Part shown: piece after piece, positions 34,690-46,663 of the stretch
Position numbering within the stretch: position 1 is the first letter of the stretch
How the letters are laid out: each line of letters begins with the position of its first letter
Source of the DNA: Saksenaea vasiformis B4078
Taxonomy: Eukaryota > Mucoromycota > Mucoromycetes > Mucorales > Saksenaeaceae
Reading direction: 5' to 3'
DNA: 64,000 nt
NCBI GenBank assembly: GCA_000697055.1
Contig: JNDT01001783.1
Coordinates: 21,952-85,951 of the forward strand
The notes under the pieces: generated by a model
Databases searched by the model: none
Told to the model about the DNA's origin: nothing
What the model saw: only the letters and a program-made list of their open reading frames with translations
Translations under genes and position numbers: made by a program

Positions 34690-35330
34690 ATGGTCACTTA
34701 CGAGCTCAATCCCCCCTCTAATTTCACTGCGATCCGGTTTACGATTTGTCAACGTATTCAACGACAACGTGCAACGATTAAGTCCGGCGAAATGGCACCG
34801 CCACTCGAGTCATCATCGCCGGCGAGCGAAGAATCGCAAAATAATCTCCCCATGTCGCGCGTCGATCTAGACAAAGACACTGTTCTTCAACGTATTAAAG
34901 ATCTTCAAGAAGAAAAGCACAGGCTTTTTGGTATTATGCGTACGTTACTTGCTGTACCCCATAAGGAACGAAAAAAGCCTCGACATTCAACGACGAACCG
35001 ACCTCGTGAGCGAAAATCAATTGAAGAAACCAAGCTCAGAGAATATAAAGACCGCACAGCTCATAGTAGGGTGCGATCTCGCAGTGTCATCGAGTATCGC
35101 CCACATCGTCGTTATTTCCACCAATCAAGGCGATCCAGGACACCTTCTGCTACAGCACGATACTTTGACAGCCGGCCTTGCCATCGATTCCTTCCCTCTT
35201 CCTCTCCTGCCATGATCACACCACCACCAACACCGCAACCATACATGGTAAGGAATAAAAAGGGTCCCCTCTGGTGCTCAGCTCCTTTTAACTTCATTTG
35301 CGCTTTCAGCCACGTAGACTCTACTACTGA
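34690..35330 (+). CDS. Basic, partly coiled-coil protein of unknown function
   Basis: A protein of roughly 150-195 residues, not recognised. It may start at 34690 or at the internal ATG at 34792 (MAPPLESSSPASEES). It has an acidic/Ser-rich start, a short predicted helix (DTVLQRIKDLQEEKHRLFG), a long Arg/Lys/Ser/His-rich stretch like a nucleic-acid-binding or SR-type region, and a Pro-rich end (ITPPPTPQPYM). A 62-nt intron at 35248-35309 (GTAAGG..TTTCAG) joins in frame to PRRLYY and a stop at 35328-35330; without it the ORF runs to 35343. The 3' end faces the dehydrogenase gene 170 bp away. Nuclear or RNA-related function is only inferred from composition. Confidence 0.5.
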
Positions 35331-35498
35331 AAATGTAGATTAGCTCAATCCCTCCGAGCCACGGCCATGGCAGATAGACATATCCCTAGATATACTGTGA
35401 AGATATTAGTTTACCTGAAATTTGCATATAACAAAGTACAGTTTTCCTTTTCTCCCCCATCAGGAAAAGATCATGTAGGTCCGAATAGGACGTCTTTA

Positions 35499-36727
35499 TT
35501 ACGATAGATCACGGTGCTCAGGGACGGGTGTAACTAACTTTCCCTGGGTCAATGCAGTTTCCGAGTTGTCCAACGCCAACAATTCCATTTTCTTCCTCGA
35601 TTCGTTCGTGGCTGTGCCAATGTGCGGTAACAAGACAGAGCGTGAATGACTCAGCAAACCGGGATGTATCTTTGGCTCCTCCTCAAATACATCCAATCCA
35701 ACTGCCAGCACCTTGCCTGTTTCTAGAAACTGTACCAGTGCCTGCTCATTGATCACCTTACCCCGGGCCGTGTTAACTATGATAACACCATCTTTCATCA
35801 TTGACAGTTCACGATATCCGATCAAATGAGTTGTTTCCGACGATAGAGGGATATGGATTGACAGGATGTCTGACGTCCGTAACAAAGTTTCGAAATCCAC
35901 GTAGGTCGCGTGATACTTATCTTCTTCTACGGGGAAGAAATGATGAAAGGATTGTCCCGTGCATGGCTACCTACCTGTTGTGGCTAGGCGTCGACGATTA
36001 TGGTAGATGATATTCACATCAAATCCAGCCATGCGTTTGGCCAAAGTTTTACCAATGCCTCCCATACCAAGGATACCCAACGTTTTACCTTGGGGATCGA
36101 TCCCCATCGATACACCGTGGTTCCAGCGGCCTATAGCGATTATGTTAGTAGCGTGGAACAGGTAGTTAAACAATAAGCGTGTGTGGTACCTGCACGGAGG
36201 CTTTCGCAGTATTGGTTTGCGTTACGACAACAGCTCAAGATTAACAACACAGCAGTATCTGCAGTAGCCTGTTTATAAGCCCCCGTCAGATTTCCACGGC
36301 TGCATTTGGAGACTAAAGAAGACGAGCAACTTACATCATCCACCGCAGTAGGTGTATTTGATACCATGATATGACGCTTTTTACACGCCTGAACATCGAT
36401 CGAATCATAACCTGCACCACAATAAGCGATGAACTTTAAACTACAGGGGAAACGAAGGATCAGCAAGGGCCTGGAATAAGTATGTAAAAAAGGATCTCGC
36501 CTTGCAGGTAATTTGTTGACTAGCTCCTCATCAAAATCACCAATCGATGCCCAGGATTCGGGTGATCGATAGATAACTGATACACCCGAGTACTTGGTTT
36601 GGCAGTCATGAATAAATGTTTCACGCGAGCGAGAAGTGCAGTACTCGACACTATATGTTTCTTGCAGCTTTTGCAGACGCTCTGTTGCCAGATTGATAGC
36701 ACCAACAATAAGCACCGTGGGAGACAT
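35499..36727 (-). CDS. D-isomer-specific 2-hydroxyacid dehydrogenase (glyoxylate/hydroxypyruvate reductase-like)
   Basis: An NAD(P)H-dependent reductase of 2-keto acids. The proposed start MSPTVLIVGAINLA (36727) leads a substrate-binding domain containing FIAYCGAGYDSIDVQACKKR. The Rossmann fold has LGILGMGGIGKTLAKRM (GxGxxG), and the catalytic triad is visible as Arg in NTARGKVINEQAL, Glu in LDVFEEEPKIHP and His in LLPHIGTAT. Introns of about 45-65 nt fall near 36490-36440, 36335-36270, 36190-36130 and 35985-35920. They join the N-terminal, ATADTAVLLIL and RWNHGVSMGIDPQGK segments in frame. An in-frame upstream extension to 36862 exists, but the sequence before 36727 is not family-like. Length is close to the family norm. 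The true substrate (glyoxylate, hydroxypyruvate or another) cannot be fixed. Confidence 0.88.
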
Positions 36728-36862
36728 GATAAAGGTACGGAAGAGTCGCTTGATTGATGTCAGGCCGTCGGCACTTTTTAAATAGCTGAGACCGAAAAAA
36801 AAGTTGCCGCCTGAGAAACAACGTCTCGGCGGGGAAAAATGTTCCTTTTCCTTAGGAGCCAC

Positions 36863-37547
36863 ACCAAAAATTGGAGCCGTACCAAATTCCCGGCCCGAAG
36901 GTCAATAAGATTTAGGGTAGTTTCGATGGGTGTGCGCTTGTGCAAGGGTTGGCCCAAAACGTGCGGTTCGGATTAGGTATGACTCCAAAGAGATCTGAAA
37001 AATGGTCGTCCACCCCATAGGATTGGAAACGACTTGCCCACCGCCGAAATGCTATCTTCGCAGAGGATTGTTTCGCTGTATAGAGACCTCCAGGAATAGC
37101 TGGAGAGAGGTACTCCATACCTCACAAGTTATAAGGTTGGTACCCTCGGCTTGATGACCGCTTACACGATGTCTTATGTGCGCGGGGTTCGACGAAGGGT
37201 TGGACAGACTTCCTAGCTAGGTTTAACCAACGAGTGTATGAAACAGGGGGATATCCCAAAATCCATCAAAACGAAGACAAAACAACTCCCTGCTGTATAG
37301 TTTCCTTGACTGAGCTTAACTGCTCAGCCAGCTTATGAGGACAGCATGCCTTACAAACAGTGTTCCTCGGAGGCTGCCTTGGGATTAGTTACTCATGTCA
37401 TATGCTAATATCGGTTACAAGCAATTCAAAACAAAACGTGCGACGCTCTTTTGGAAGCCCTTTGTTTATACACCGTGTCCTGGTGTACATTCAAAAGCAC
37501 GACTGGGTTATGTATGTGCAACAATAACATACAAATTTGTAACGCAT
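36863..37547. other. Intergenic region
   Basis: No gene supported. A 68-codon minus-strand ORF at 36912-37118 shows no family features. A short palindromic stretch, ACCTCACAAGTTATAAGGT, lies near 37118-37136. Confidence 0.4.
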
Positions 37548-39590
37548 TTAGACACGCGATCGTGCCGCGTTGTCAGAATTATTGCTGCAGCTATCTACGA
37601 CGTTCACGGTACGCACAAACCGTTCGTGACCAATTGCGTCATCTTCAATGTCGGTTTTGTCCTGTTTACCGTGAACAACGTAAAATAAGATAGCACAAGC
37701 GACAGTAGCAACTCCAAAACCTGCAAACATGTATACGAGGTTAGGATCCACGGCGATAGGTACAAACGCAATGTTGAGAAGTGATCCCAAGCACAGAGTG
37801 AAGAAAAATAACGCCATCACTAGCGACTTCATTTTGGCAGGCGCTTTCTTGTAGGCATACTCGATTCCGGTAGGATTTGCAAAGACTTCCCCAAGTCCGA
37901 CGAAAACATAAGCAGGTATAATCAATGCAACTGACACATGGTTCTTTCCATGACCTGTGGGCCATTGATAAAAAGGAGGGCTATTATAGATAATTTGCTG
38001 AATCACCGCGGCATACTAACATCCACTGTTAACCTTAAATTTCGCATAACTCAAGGAATGGTCATCAGTAATGGTTTTACCTACCACCATAGCCAATCCG
38101 GATATAACAAACCCGATGGTAATTCGCATAATCGGTCTAAGATGAAACCCAAATCGACGCATCCCAGGGTAGAAAATTCTATCCAATACAGGAAGCATTA
38201 TGACAGCGACCAACGCCCTGACACCTTGTAGGACATCATTGGCTAAAGTCCATCAGTTAGATATAATGTGTCAACGATAATATAATTTGACATAGCTTAC
38301 AGAACGGTCCTGTTTCCATTGTTGCTGCCATTGATATGAAGTTGTTATATATCTGAATATGGCCTAGATAGAAGATAGGGAACCAACAAAATACAACACA
38401 TGCTCTTAATGTACGTCGAATTTCATCCACAAATGTATCGTCCCATGTCGTCTTGTTTGCGATCTCAGCATTGGTTAACTGCATTACGCTTGGTTTGGTC
38501 CCCTCCAAGCCGTATTTGTACGCAAGCTTTAGTACTGAGCCAACTTCGGTATAGATAGATTTCCGAGGCGCATATCGAACATAGACAGGCTTCCCAAGAA
38601 GTAAAATCACGACGAAAACGAAGAGCATTGCTATGGACAAAAGGTACGACGCCCAGAAGCCAATCTGTTTTTCGATTGTCGTTGCTGCGATAACCGCAAT
38701 GCTCGAAAGAGTAATAGCCCAATAAAACATATTGCATATCCTTTGATAAGTTGCTTGAGGTGTCACAATGACTCTTTGCTCCGAGTCACTTTGGACATCG
38801 ATTTCATCACCATCTTCATTTTCGATCTTTCTAGGTTGTCGTCCACGTTTTTGTACGCGTATAAAAGGGCTGCGTGTTTGATACTGATCTGCTGCCAAAG
38901 TTGCGATGTTCGGTTTGATCCCGCCATCAGCGAGACCAGTAAGTATCATTGATACGATAAGCCCAGGAAACGCCACTCCGCTATGGATTGAAGGAGGAAT
39001 AGATGTGCAAATTAATATCAATAGCCCAACGATATATATAGACGAGAATACTACAACGGTTTGGTAACTTCCTAAATATTTGTCTCCTACAATAGCACCG
39101 ATGATAGGCGCTAAGTAGCCCCAGAGATTATGAAATGATGTGAGCGCTGTAGCAGTTTGCCGACCACGGCCCAAAGCACCCGGTTGTTCTGCAGGATCTT
39201 TGATATCCAAAGCATTAAAAAAACTGGTGCAAACTACTTTTTGCTAAACCATTTCTTCTTACATATGGATGAGCTGGGAAATTGAATGTAATTGTGAAAT
39301 ACCGAAGACATGGTGTGGCTTGCAGATCGTTCCAGACACTCAAGAAGAATCAGAATAAGACTCGCTTTAGGAATGGAATCCGAAACTTCTCGACAAGTTT
39401 TCCAGTCAGCCTCAGTGGGCTACTGAACATATAAGTAATAGGACCCTGTTGTTCATAGAAATCTTTTTACTTCTTCGTAGATTTGTCCATTTCTACCAAG
39501 AAACCTTTTTCGTCCCGAATCAGAAGGTTCGAGTTCGCCCTCTACATTTCTCTTCTCAGTATATGCTCCTTCTTCTGTTTTACGATCCAT
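37548..39590 (-). CDS. POT/PTR2-family proton-coupled oligopeptide transporter, paralog 1
   Basis: A member of the proton-dependent oligopeptide transporter family (yeast Ptr2 type), a 12-helix plasma-membrane symporter for di- and tripeptides. Exon 1 encodes MDRKTEEGAYTEKRN and ends QIYEE; later exons give PTEADWKTCREVSDSIPKAS, GALGRGRQTATALTSFHNLW, GDKYLGSYQTV, the PTR signature region GLADGGIKPNIATLAADQY, QWPTGHGKNHV and LGEVFANPTGIEYAYKKAP. Introns near 39465-39420, 39290-39205, 38300-38235 and 38085-38010 restore the frame. In the first helix the usual ExxERFxYYG motif reads ECLERSASHT: the ExxER proton-coupling core is kept but the Phe and Gly are lost, unlike its neighbour. Helix 1 or transport may be altered. 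It is a tandem duplicate of the gene at 41965-43994. Confidence 0.9.
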
Positions 39591-41118
39591 ATAATATATG
39601 AATGAGTGTGGAGAGAAATGAGACTGGAAAGTGGAAAGGTGCGGTTATATACAAAATGGACGAACAGCAGCTTTACGTACTTTGCCTTGGCATATTCAGG
39701 CCCAGCAAACGTTCGCCTTTTGTGATAGCTCAACTGAAGTGACATAGCAACCGGGTACCTCTGGTACTTACAGGATAAAAGGTTAGAGTCACAAGAAGAA
39801 GCTGTTCATATATAAAATACAACTGCAGCTTCTGCAGAATGACTGACGTGAAACGCGTGTCATCCTATGCCTTTCCAGATGGGATATACAGTGGGTATGT
39901 CTCAGATAAATTTATTTGAGACAGCATACACTTTTGATAAAGAAATTGCCATAGAGGAGGAGATAGTACGTCCAGTATGCTTAACAGGTGTGCTAATATA
40001 AGACTGATACTAACAGTTAGCTCCCATAACGCATATGATATCACTCGGACAATACGTTGATAGAGACATCACCCTAAATACGCAGAAGTAGATTGACTTT
40101 GCAGAAAGGCCACTGATTAGGATGCACGTCGTTTACATTAGCCAAAACTTCCGAGTTTTCCTTCAAGGAATACGTTGTGTAGCAAATATTATGGTTATAA
40201 TTCTTCTACATTTTCATTTCTTTTATGATCCTTACACAAGCCATAGTTGAGTTAATAGCCTTGTGTTGTTTATTCCTATATCCGACCACTGTTAGATATC
40301 GTTAAGTGGCCAAGGCATGCTCTTATAAAGGTAGATCGCAGCAGGAAATTAAGGTATGTCCAGAAGAAAATGAACAAGCAGCTGACGTGGCATCATTATA
40401 AATTGATAAATAAGTCCGCCCAGTGTAGAGATGCTCGCCATTTCTCACGGTATTGGCAAGCGAACTACCTTGTTTGTAGCTTATCTAAATACCGCTAGGC
40501 TTAGTTTAGCACTGTTCGCTGCTGTTGCTGCTGTAGTCTCCAACGATTGACAGTAAATATATTTACTCTAACCTCCATCTTCTCCAACACTTCGTATCAT
40601 GGACATTCGTCAATGATTGATCACATGTGGCGGCCTGTATTGTAATCTCGCAAATATAGGTTAAATGAATATACTGGAATTCAATGTGATCTGTAAAGAA
40701 CAGTTGATGTTTTTCAAGCTGCAAAAGTTGCCGCTGTTCTCCCTACACGTTGCTAGTTCTTGTGTGTGAGGCATGCTAGTGTATTACGTATCTTCTGGAA
40801 CGGAGTACAGAGTAACACAGAGATACGCTAAGTAACTCCAAGTATAACGTAGCATCCTTCTAGTACCGATACTTGGGTTTTTTTTCCGTTTATTATTAGT
40901 AACTACTCCTGCCTGAAAAGACCGAAATCGTACTCGAGGATAGTCAGAGTGGGAATAGAACTGCGTTATTCATGTATTATTTTACCTACCATTAGAGCAA
41001 TAGCACTGAAATTCAAGCATATCCTTTTTTAATCGCGAAGTGTGAGTGCGCAATATCTGAGTATACTTGTGTCCTGAAAATGCAATCGATCGAAATGATT
41101 GTTACTACGCATGTATCT
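39591..41118. other. Intergenic region between the transporter paralogs
   Basis: No supported gene. It is the promoter side of paralog 1. Sequence is AT-rich with only very short ORFs. Confidence 0.45.
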
Positions 41119-41726
41119 TTAGAAAATAAGACCAAGTTGAGCTGAACGCAACGCCCATGCAAAGGCCTGTTCAGCGGATTCTTCCAATAACTCTAGTGCT
41201 CCTACCAGGCAGAACTCAACAAAGGGAAAACAAATTGCATCGAGCTTCGAAACAGAGGGAAAAAGCATGCGAAAAATGGCAAGGCGAAACAACAAAGAGT
41301 GTACAGTAACCTCAACCGCTACTGATCTACAACGCAATAGTGGTTGCACGCGTCGTACATGAATCCACTGAGATACAGCGACAGGATTTATAATCACCGC
41401 CGGCCACGACAGCTGAAGATGCATGTATTACCTGTACCGATCAGGGATACACATGAAAAATGGAACCAACGCGCTCGTGATTCTATCTGTGATCGCGTGC
41501 CTTCTGGAAATGATACGATACCTATTGAGTCCCGCTGGAAAGTATTAAAGCGAGGTTTCTTATATCGGTCTAATCGTGCAATGTTGGATTTCCTGGCATA
41601 CGTGAGATCCGATAAATATTCTTTTTCTTTCAGCAAATTATTTCGAACTTGTAGGCGGTTATTTGTGCTGGAATAAATGTACGCTAAGTGCGCTACGTCG
41701 GCCAAATGGGAATAATAGTTCGACAT
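41119..41726 (-). pseudogene. Possible remnant of a PlsC-type acyltransferase
   Basis: A minus-strand ORF (41726-41394) contains IGIVSFPEGTRSQIESRA; the FPEGTRS block is a hallmark of 1-acylglycerol-3-phosphate acyltransferases. The next minus-strand ORF (41424-41119, other frame) could continue as an acyltransferase-like stretch (AVIINPVAVSQW). The NHxxxxD catalytic block that should lie upstream is not seen, and the N-terminal sequence does not look like the family. This is either a decayed copy or a chance match of seven residues. Confidence 0.3.
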
Positions 41727-41964
41727 TGATGTAATGGCATTGGATTAGTAGAGCGCACTTCTCGTCAGTTGCGATGTCTCACTGTATTTGCAGTGCTTTT
41801 ATTTGTAACCAAATAATAACAAAAATCATATTCGCACGGCCGATCTGTTGCCACCAACTCTTAAGCGGCTTATATATGGTGCAGCGGCATGCACATAATA
41901 ATAGACCGTCGGACAATGTAGGTCGGGTTGGTAGATGGGCATTTATAATCAATTTTGCCGGGAG

Positions 41965-43994
41965 TTACTCACGACAAGCTACTGCCGTCCCAGCATCGCT
42001 ATGGTCTTCTGTGGCCTTCATAGCAGGCATAAATCGTTCATTACCAATGGCATCATCTTCAACGTCTGTTTTATCTTGTTTGCCGTGGATGATATAGAAT
42101 AAAATAGCGCAAATACTCATAGCAGCACCAAAACCTGCAAACATGTATGTCAGCTTGGGGTCCACGGCGAGAGATACAAATGCAAGGTTGAGAAGCGACC
42201 CCAGGCACACGGTAAGCAAATACAATGCCATAACCAGCGATTTCATGTTGGTAGGAGCCTTCTTATATGCGTACTCATTCCCTGTGGGTGTTGTAAATAT
42301 GTCGCCTATTCCAAGAAGAACGTAAACGGGCACTATCAGCGCTACTGGCACGTCGTTCTTTCCTTGGCCTGTAGGCCATTTGTAAAAAGGAGGACTACTG
42401 TAAATAATCTCTTGAATCACCGAGGCGTACTAATATCCATCCTTTTTTAAGTTTCTGTAACATATGCATGTATTAGTAATGTAGTTACCTACCAACATTG
42501 CCAACGCGGTAAAGCCAAAGCCGATAGTGATTCGCAGCATTGGCCTAACTTGAAACCCTAATCGACGGAGACCGGGATACACAAATATATCCATTATGGG
42601 CAGTAGTACAATAGTGGGCAACGACTTTATGATTTGCAGAATGTCATTAGCTAGAAGATAATGCATTAGATATAAGTGTAATCAGAATAAAGGTAGAATG
42701 TAACTCACGTATTAGCCCTGTTTCCATCGTTGCCGCCATCGATACCAAGCTATTCATAGCTTGTGTCTGGCACAGAAAATAGACAGGAAACCAACAGAGC
42801 ACAACGCATGCTCTCAACGTTCGCCGGACTTCATCCACAAACGTATCATCCCACGTCATCGTGTTTGCGATATCGACATTGACCAATTGCATCACACTCG
42901 GTTTGGCTCCTTCCAAACCATACTTGCAAGCAAGTCTCAGCACAGTGCCAATTTCTGAGTAAATGGTTCTTCGTGGCACCCTTCGAACATAAATAGGCTT
43001 TCCAACGATTACAATTCCCAAGACCAAGATAATCCCCACTGTGGCCAAAAGATAGGCTGCCCAGAAACCGATCTCTTTCTCGATTGTTGTCGTTGCAATA
43101 AGTGCAAAAAATGAAACACTGAGCGCCCAATAAAAGATATTATATATCCTTTGATAAGTTGCTTGCGGTGTCACAATTACTCTCTTCTCTGTCGTCTCTT
43201 GTTCGTCGATCTCATTGCCATATTCATTTTGACTTCTTCTAGTACATTTCCCGCATTTTACGATGCGTATAAAAGGTCTACGTACTTGATACTGGTCCGC
43301 CACGAGAGTCGCGACATTAGGCTTGATCCCTCCTGCCCCGAGACCAATGACTATAATAGACACAATAAAACCAGGAAAAGCCGCACCATTAAGGATTGAT
43401 GAGGGAGTAGAGGTACAAATTAACATCACCAACCCTGCGACGTATACAAAGGTAAATACCAAAATTGTTTGGTAATTTCCTAGATATTTGTCTGCTACAA
43501 TGGCACCCACGATGGACATTAAGTTGTACCACAGGTGATAAAACGAGGTTAGTGCTGTTGCCACCTGACGTCCACGACCTAGAGCACCAGGCTGCTCTGC
43601 TGGAACTTCAGTTGTTCAGCAAGGATAAAACTTGTAAGGGATGTATAACATTTGCTGTCTTTTTCACACTTGCGCTTACATGTAGATGGATTCCGAAACT
43701 GGATATAGTTTTGGAATGGGCCACTTATGCCGTGGTTTGCGAATCGTTCGCAAAATTCAAGAACAATCACCAAAAGACTTGCTTTAGGGATGGAGTCCGA
43801 CACTTCCCGGTACTTTTTCCAATCCTCCTCTGTCGGCTATTTGAATTTACAAGTGAGCAAGAAAGTATAATTTTGCAGCTTTTCTTTACTTCTTCATAGA
43901 TTTGTCCGTCAGCACCGAGAAATGTTTTCCTGCCGGAACTGGAGTGTCTAAATTCTTCCACTAAATATTCCTTCTCAATTGGTAGCCCTTCCAT
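41965..43994 (-). CDS. POT/PTR2-family proton-coupled oligopeptide transporter, paralog 2
   Basis: Tandem paralog of the upstream-numbered POT gene, with the same exon plan. The start at 43994 gives MEGLPIEKEYLVEEFRHSS; exon 1 ends QIYEE like its sister. The helix-1 motif EFCERFANHGISGPF is close to the canonical ExxERFxxxG. Next come GALGRGRQVATALTSFYHLW, GLGAGGIKPNVATLVADQYQ, FPVYFLCQTQAMNS, KWPTGQGKNDVPVALIVPVY and IGDIFTTPTGNEYAYKKAP. The C-terminus HGKQDKTDVEDDAIGNERF is nearly the same in both copies, so the duplication is fairly recent relative to the family. Introns fall near 43875-43820, 43690-43600, 42725-42655 and 42490-42425. It probably imports small peptides at the plasma membrane. 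Confidence 0.9.
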
Positions 43995-44823
43995 TTTTTA
44001 TATCCCATATAAAGGTATGCGAATGGGCATGAAGAGGGAAGACGACAACGACAATGGGTGAACACTGTTATATATCTAACGAGAAAGGAGTCTCTATATG
44101 CAGATCAATTCGGCATATTTCAATCCCACAAACGTAACCCCTATTATTTTGGGACTTTCGAGGTACCTTGATGTCGAAATAAACTGCCACCGTAACTTTG
44201 AAAAGTGGAAGTCCAGCAAGTATTAATGATGCATGCGTTCATATACAGTTGTAATGACCGCAGCGCTGCTTTGTCACACATTCGGTAGAGAAGTACGGTG
44301 CATTATATATAAAGCCGTTCGATGTGTCATATGCTTTTGCTATGGTAGCAACCAGTGTGTTCAGCGGACAACGACATACATGCAACGCTTATTCGATAAC
44401 GAGCTACCACAACTTTTCTACCTTTTTTAATAGGCACACAAAAAGGCATTACTTGCAATGCTTCTAGCTAAAACGTTGTTGTCAACGGGTGACATCCGTT
44501 TACCTATTCGTATTCCACCAGGTTGAGCGTTCCCGCTTTGTGCCTACAACGGCTCGCATTCGTAAAGCAAGGTGGAAGCCGTAGTATAGATATCAAAACA
44601 GGTTGCATGTAACACCAAGATCTGTGGCAGTACGTAGCTTGAAAGTGGTACTGCTCTAATAGCAGTAGGTATATAGTATCAATAGTAGAAGGAACTGAAT
44701 TGCTAGGCGCTAAGGATGCCGTTAAATAGTTTATCCGCATCACAGGTCACGCTCAGAAGACCGCATACCGTTTTTGATGTTCCCCATTCTCCCCTTCGTT
44801 TTGAACACTTTTCTTTATACAGC
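43995..44823. promoter_or_regulatory. Divergent promoter interval (POT paralog 2 / CCCH gene)
   Basis: The 830-bp interval holds the 5' flanks of a minus-strand transporter and a plus-strand zinc-finger gene. No gene is visible. The in-frame ATG at 44716 lies upstream of the preferred CCCH start. Confidence 0.35.
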
Positions 44824-46663
44824 ATGTCGGAAGCAGAAATTCTAGATCGAATTGCAAAATTGACAGGCGCCATTCAGCAGCATCGACAAAATCAGTCTAA
44901 TTATCGTAGCGGATATAGTGCATCTTTTCGTGGCAGAGGGGGCCTCTCAAGTCGAGGTCGTGGTAGTCCTAATTTGACGTTGTCAAACGTTTCAAGACCT
45001 TCTTCAGCACCACCGTACAGCATTTCGAAAACTTATAGTCCAAACAAGACTTTGGTCTTGAACAACTCCACCATAAAGAGCATCTCCAGTCCGGTACCGC
45101 AATCCAACATACCATCGGCAAGCACGAGCCCTCATCGGTCGCTTGTTCTCAATTCACCCGCTGTGGCACAAAGTCCACATCGAAAATTAGTGCTTCACAG
45201 TAAAGAGTCAAAACCAGTGCAAAGAATACCAACGGCCACACCCAAAGCGAGCCGTCACCGAAAGCTCATTATCAATCATAAGGATCCTAATGCAAGCACC
45301 ACCACCACTACCATTCCGACACAAGTCGTGCGAAGTGTGGATGCCAATGGGCAGAAAAAAGTTACCATTGATGGTGTCAACTTTATCGTCAAAGGCAAAA
45401 AGCTGATTAGAGAAGACCACTTAGGAGCCGTCCAATCAGGTCCTCGTGTGCTAATTAGGCGTACGTTGAAAAGGTAAGCCATAAAGAAAAGGAACGGGAT
45501 CTTTTTAGTTGATTTTCCTCCCTAGAAACATGACGCTCGGAACAAGGCCAAAGACGGCTTCCAATCATGTAAGGACGAAAAAAGGACATATGGCTCTATT
45601 TCGAGAGCCTGAAGGGTACCTACGTCGGGGACCGTCAGGGAAATCGCTGGTTCTCAAAGGATCTCAATCCTATCGAAAACGTTACTGCGGTTTGTTTACA
45701 AGATATGGTAAGTTTGAACTTAGAATGATTTGATGTTGCACGATCCTTATGCTATGCTATTTAGGAAAATGCCCTAAAGGCACACGGTGTCCTTTTCAAC
45801 ATGACATGGCCCATCGTGCTATCTGCCCTCGATTTCTTCAAAACAGCTGTCGGAAACAAGCGAATGAATGCCGCTTGTCGCATGAACCAACACCAAAGAC
45901 GATGCCTCATTGTCGTCATTTCCAACGAAGTCGCTGCACAAACAGCAGCTGTCCATACCCACATGTGCGTGTCCGACCTGATGCTCCTGTTTGTAAATCC
46001 TTTGCTATGGAAGGATACTGTCCTAAAGGACTCGAATGCCATAATAAACATGTGCATGTCTGTCCTGAATTTGCCGAGACGTCCAAATGTTCCAACATTC
46101 GCTGCCGGTTGCCGCATGTGGCAAACAAGACAACCACTGTCGATGGTAAGGGCAACAGTACAACAGTAGGTATTGTCCGGCCAGGAAGTTGGGTCAGCGC
46201 GAATTATTTTCATGCCCAGCGAAAAGCTTACGCGGAGAAGAAGAAGCGAAAAGCCGAAGAAACAGCAGATAACAATAGCGAAGCATTGAAACGCTTACGC
46301 ATGGATACAGAGGAAGTATCAGAAGAGAAAAACCAACAACGCGAAGAAGAAGAGGAAGGATTTGTGCGTTTGTATGACAGCAGTGATGATGAGGAGTGGA
46401 ATCAGTTTTATGCAAAAGACAAAGATGAAGATGATGAGGCTCCAATGCTACGGTTTAGCGATAAGTCAGATGAAGAAGAGGAGGAGGAAGAAGAGGGAGA
46501 TGAAGAGGAAGTAGAAGAAATCGAAAAACAGGAAGAAGAGGAGGAGGAGGAGGAGGAAGAAGAAGAAGAGGATGATGATGATGATGAAGAGGATGACGAG
46601 GAAGAAGAAGTTTATGAAGCACTATCAGAAGATGATTTTGCAGATGCAGTTGTGGATGTATAA
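44824..46663 (+). CDS. Five-CCCH zinc-finger protein, ZC3H3/Smicl-like
   Basis: An RNA-binding protein with five tandem C-x(4-9)-C-x(3-7)-C-x3-H fingers (CGLFTRYGKCPKGTRCPFQH, CPRFLQNSCRKQANECRLSH, CRHFQRSRCTNSSCPYPH, CKSFAMEGYCPKGLECHNKH, CPEFAETSKCSNIRCRLPH). This number and spacing match ZC3H3/Smicl, linked in animals to polyadenylation and mRNA export. The ATG at 44824 (MSEAEILDRIAKL) is preferred over 44716. The N-terminal half is Ser/Pro/Arg-rich with an RG-rich patch (SFRGRGGLSSRGRG) and repeated HRKLVL/HRSLVL-type motifs. Introns at about 45475-45527 and 45706-45764 join in frame; the second splits finger 1. The C-terminal 140 residues are almost pure Glu/Asp. The acidic tail and RG patch suggest a nuclear RNP role. 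Confidence 0.82.
45112..45282 (+). repeat. Repeated HR(K/S)L(V/I)(L/I) peptide motif in the CCCH protein
   Basis: Three short coding repeats (SPHRSLVLNS, SPHRKLVLHS, SRHRKLIINH), plus an earlier related NKTLVLNNS, are spaced about 18-35 residues apart. They look like linear binding motifs in a disordered region. Confidence 0.6.
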
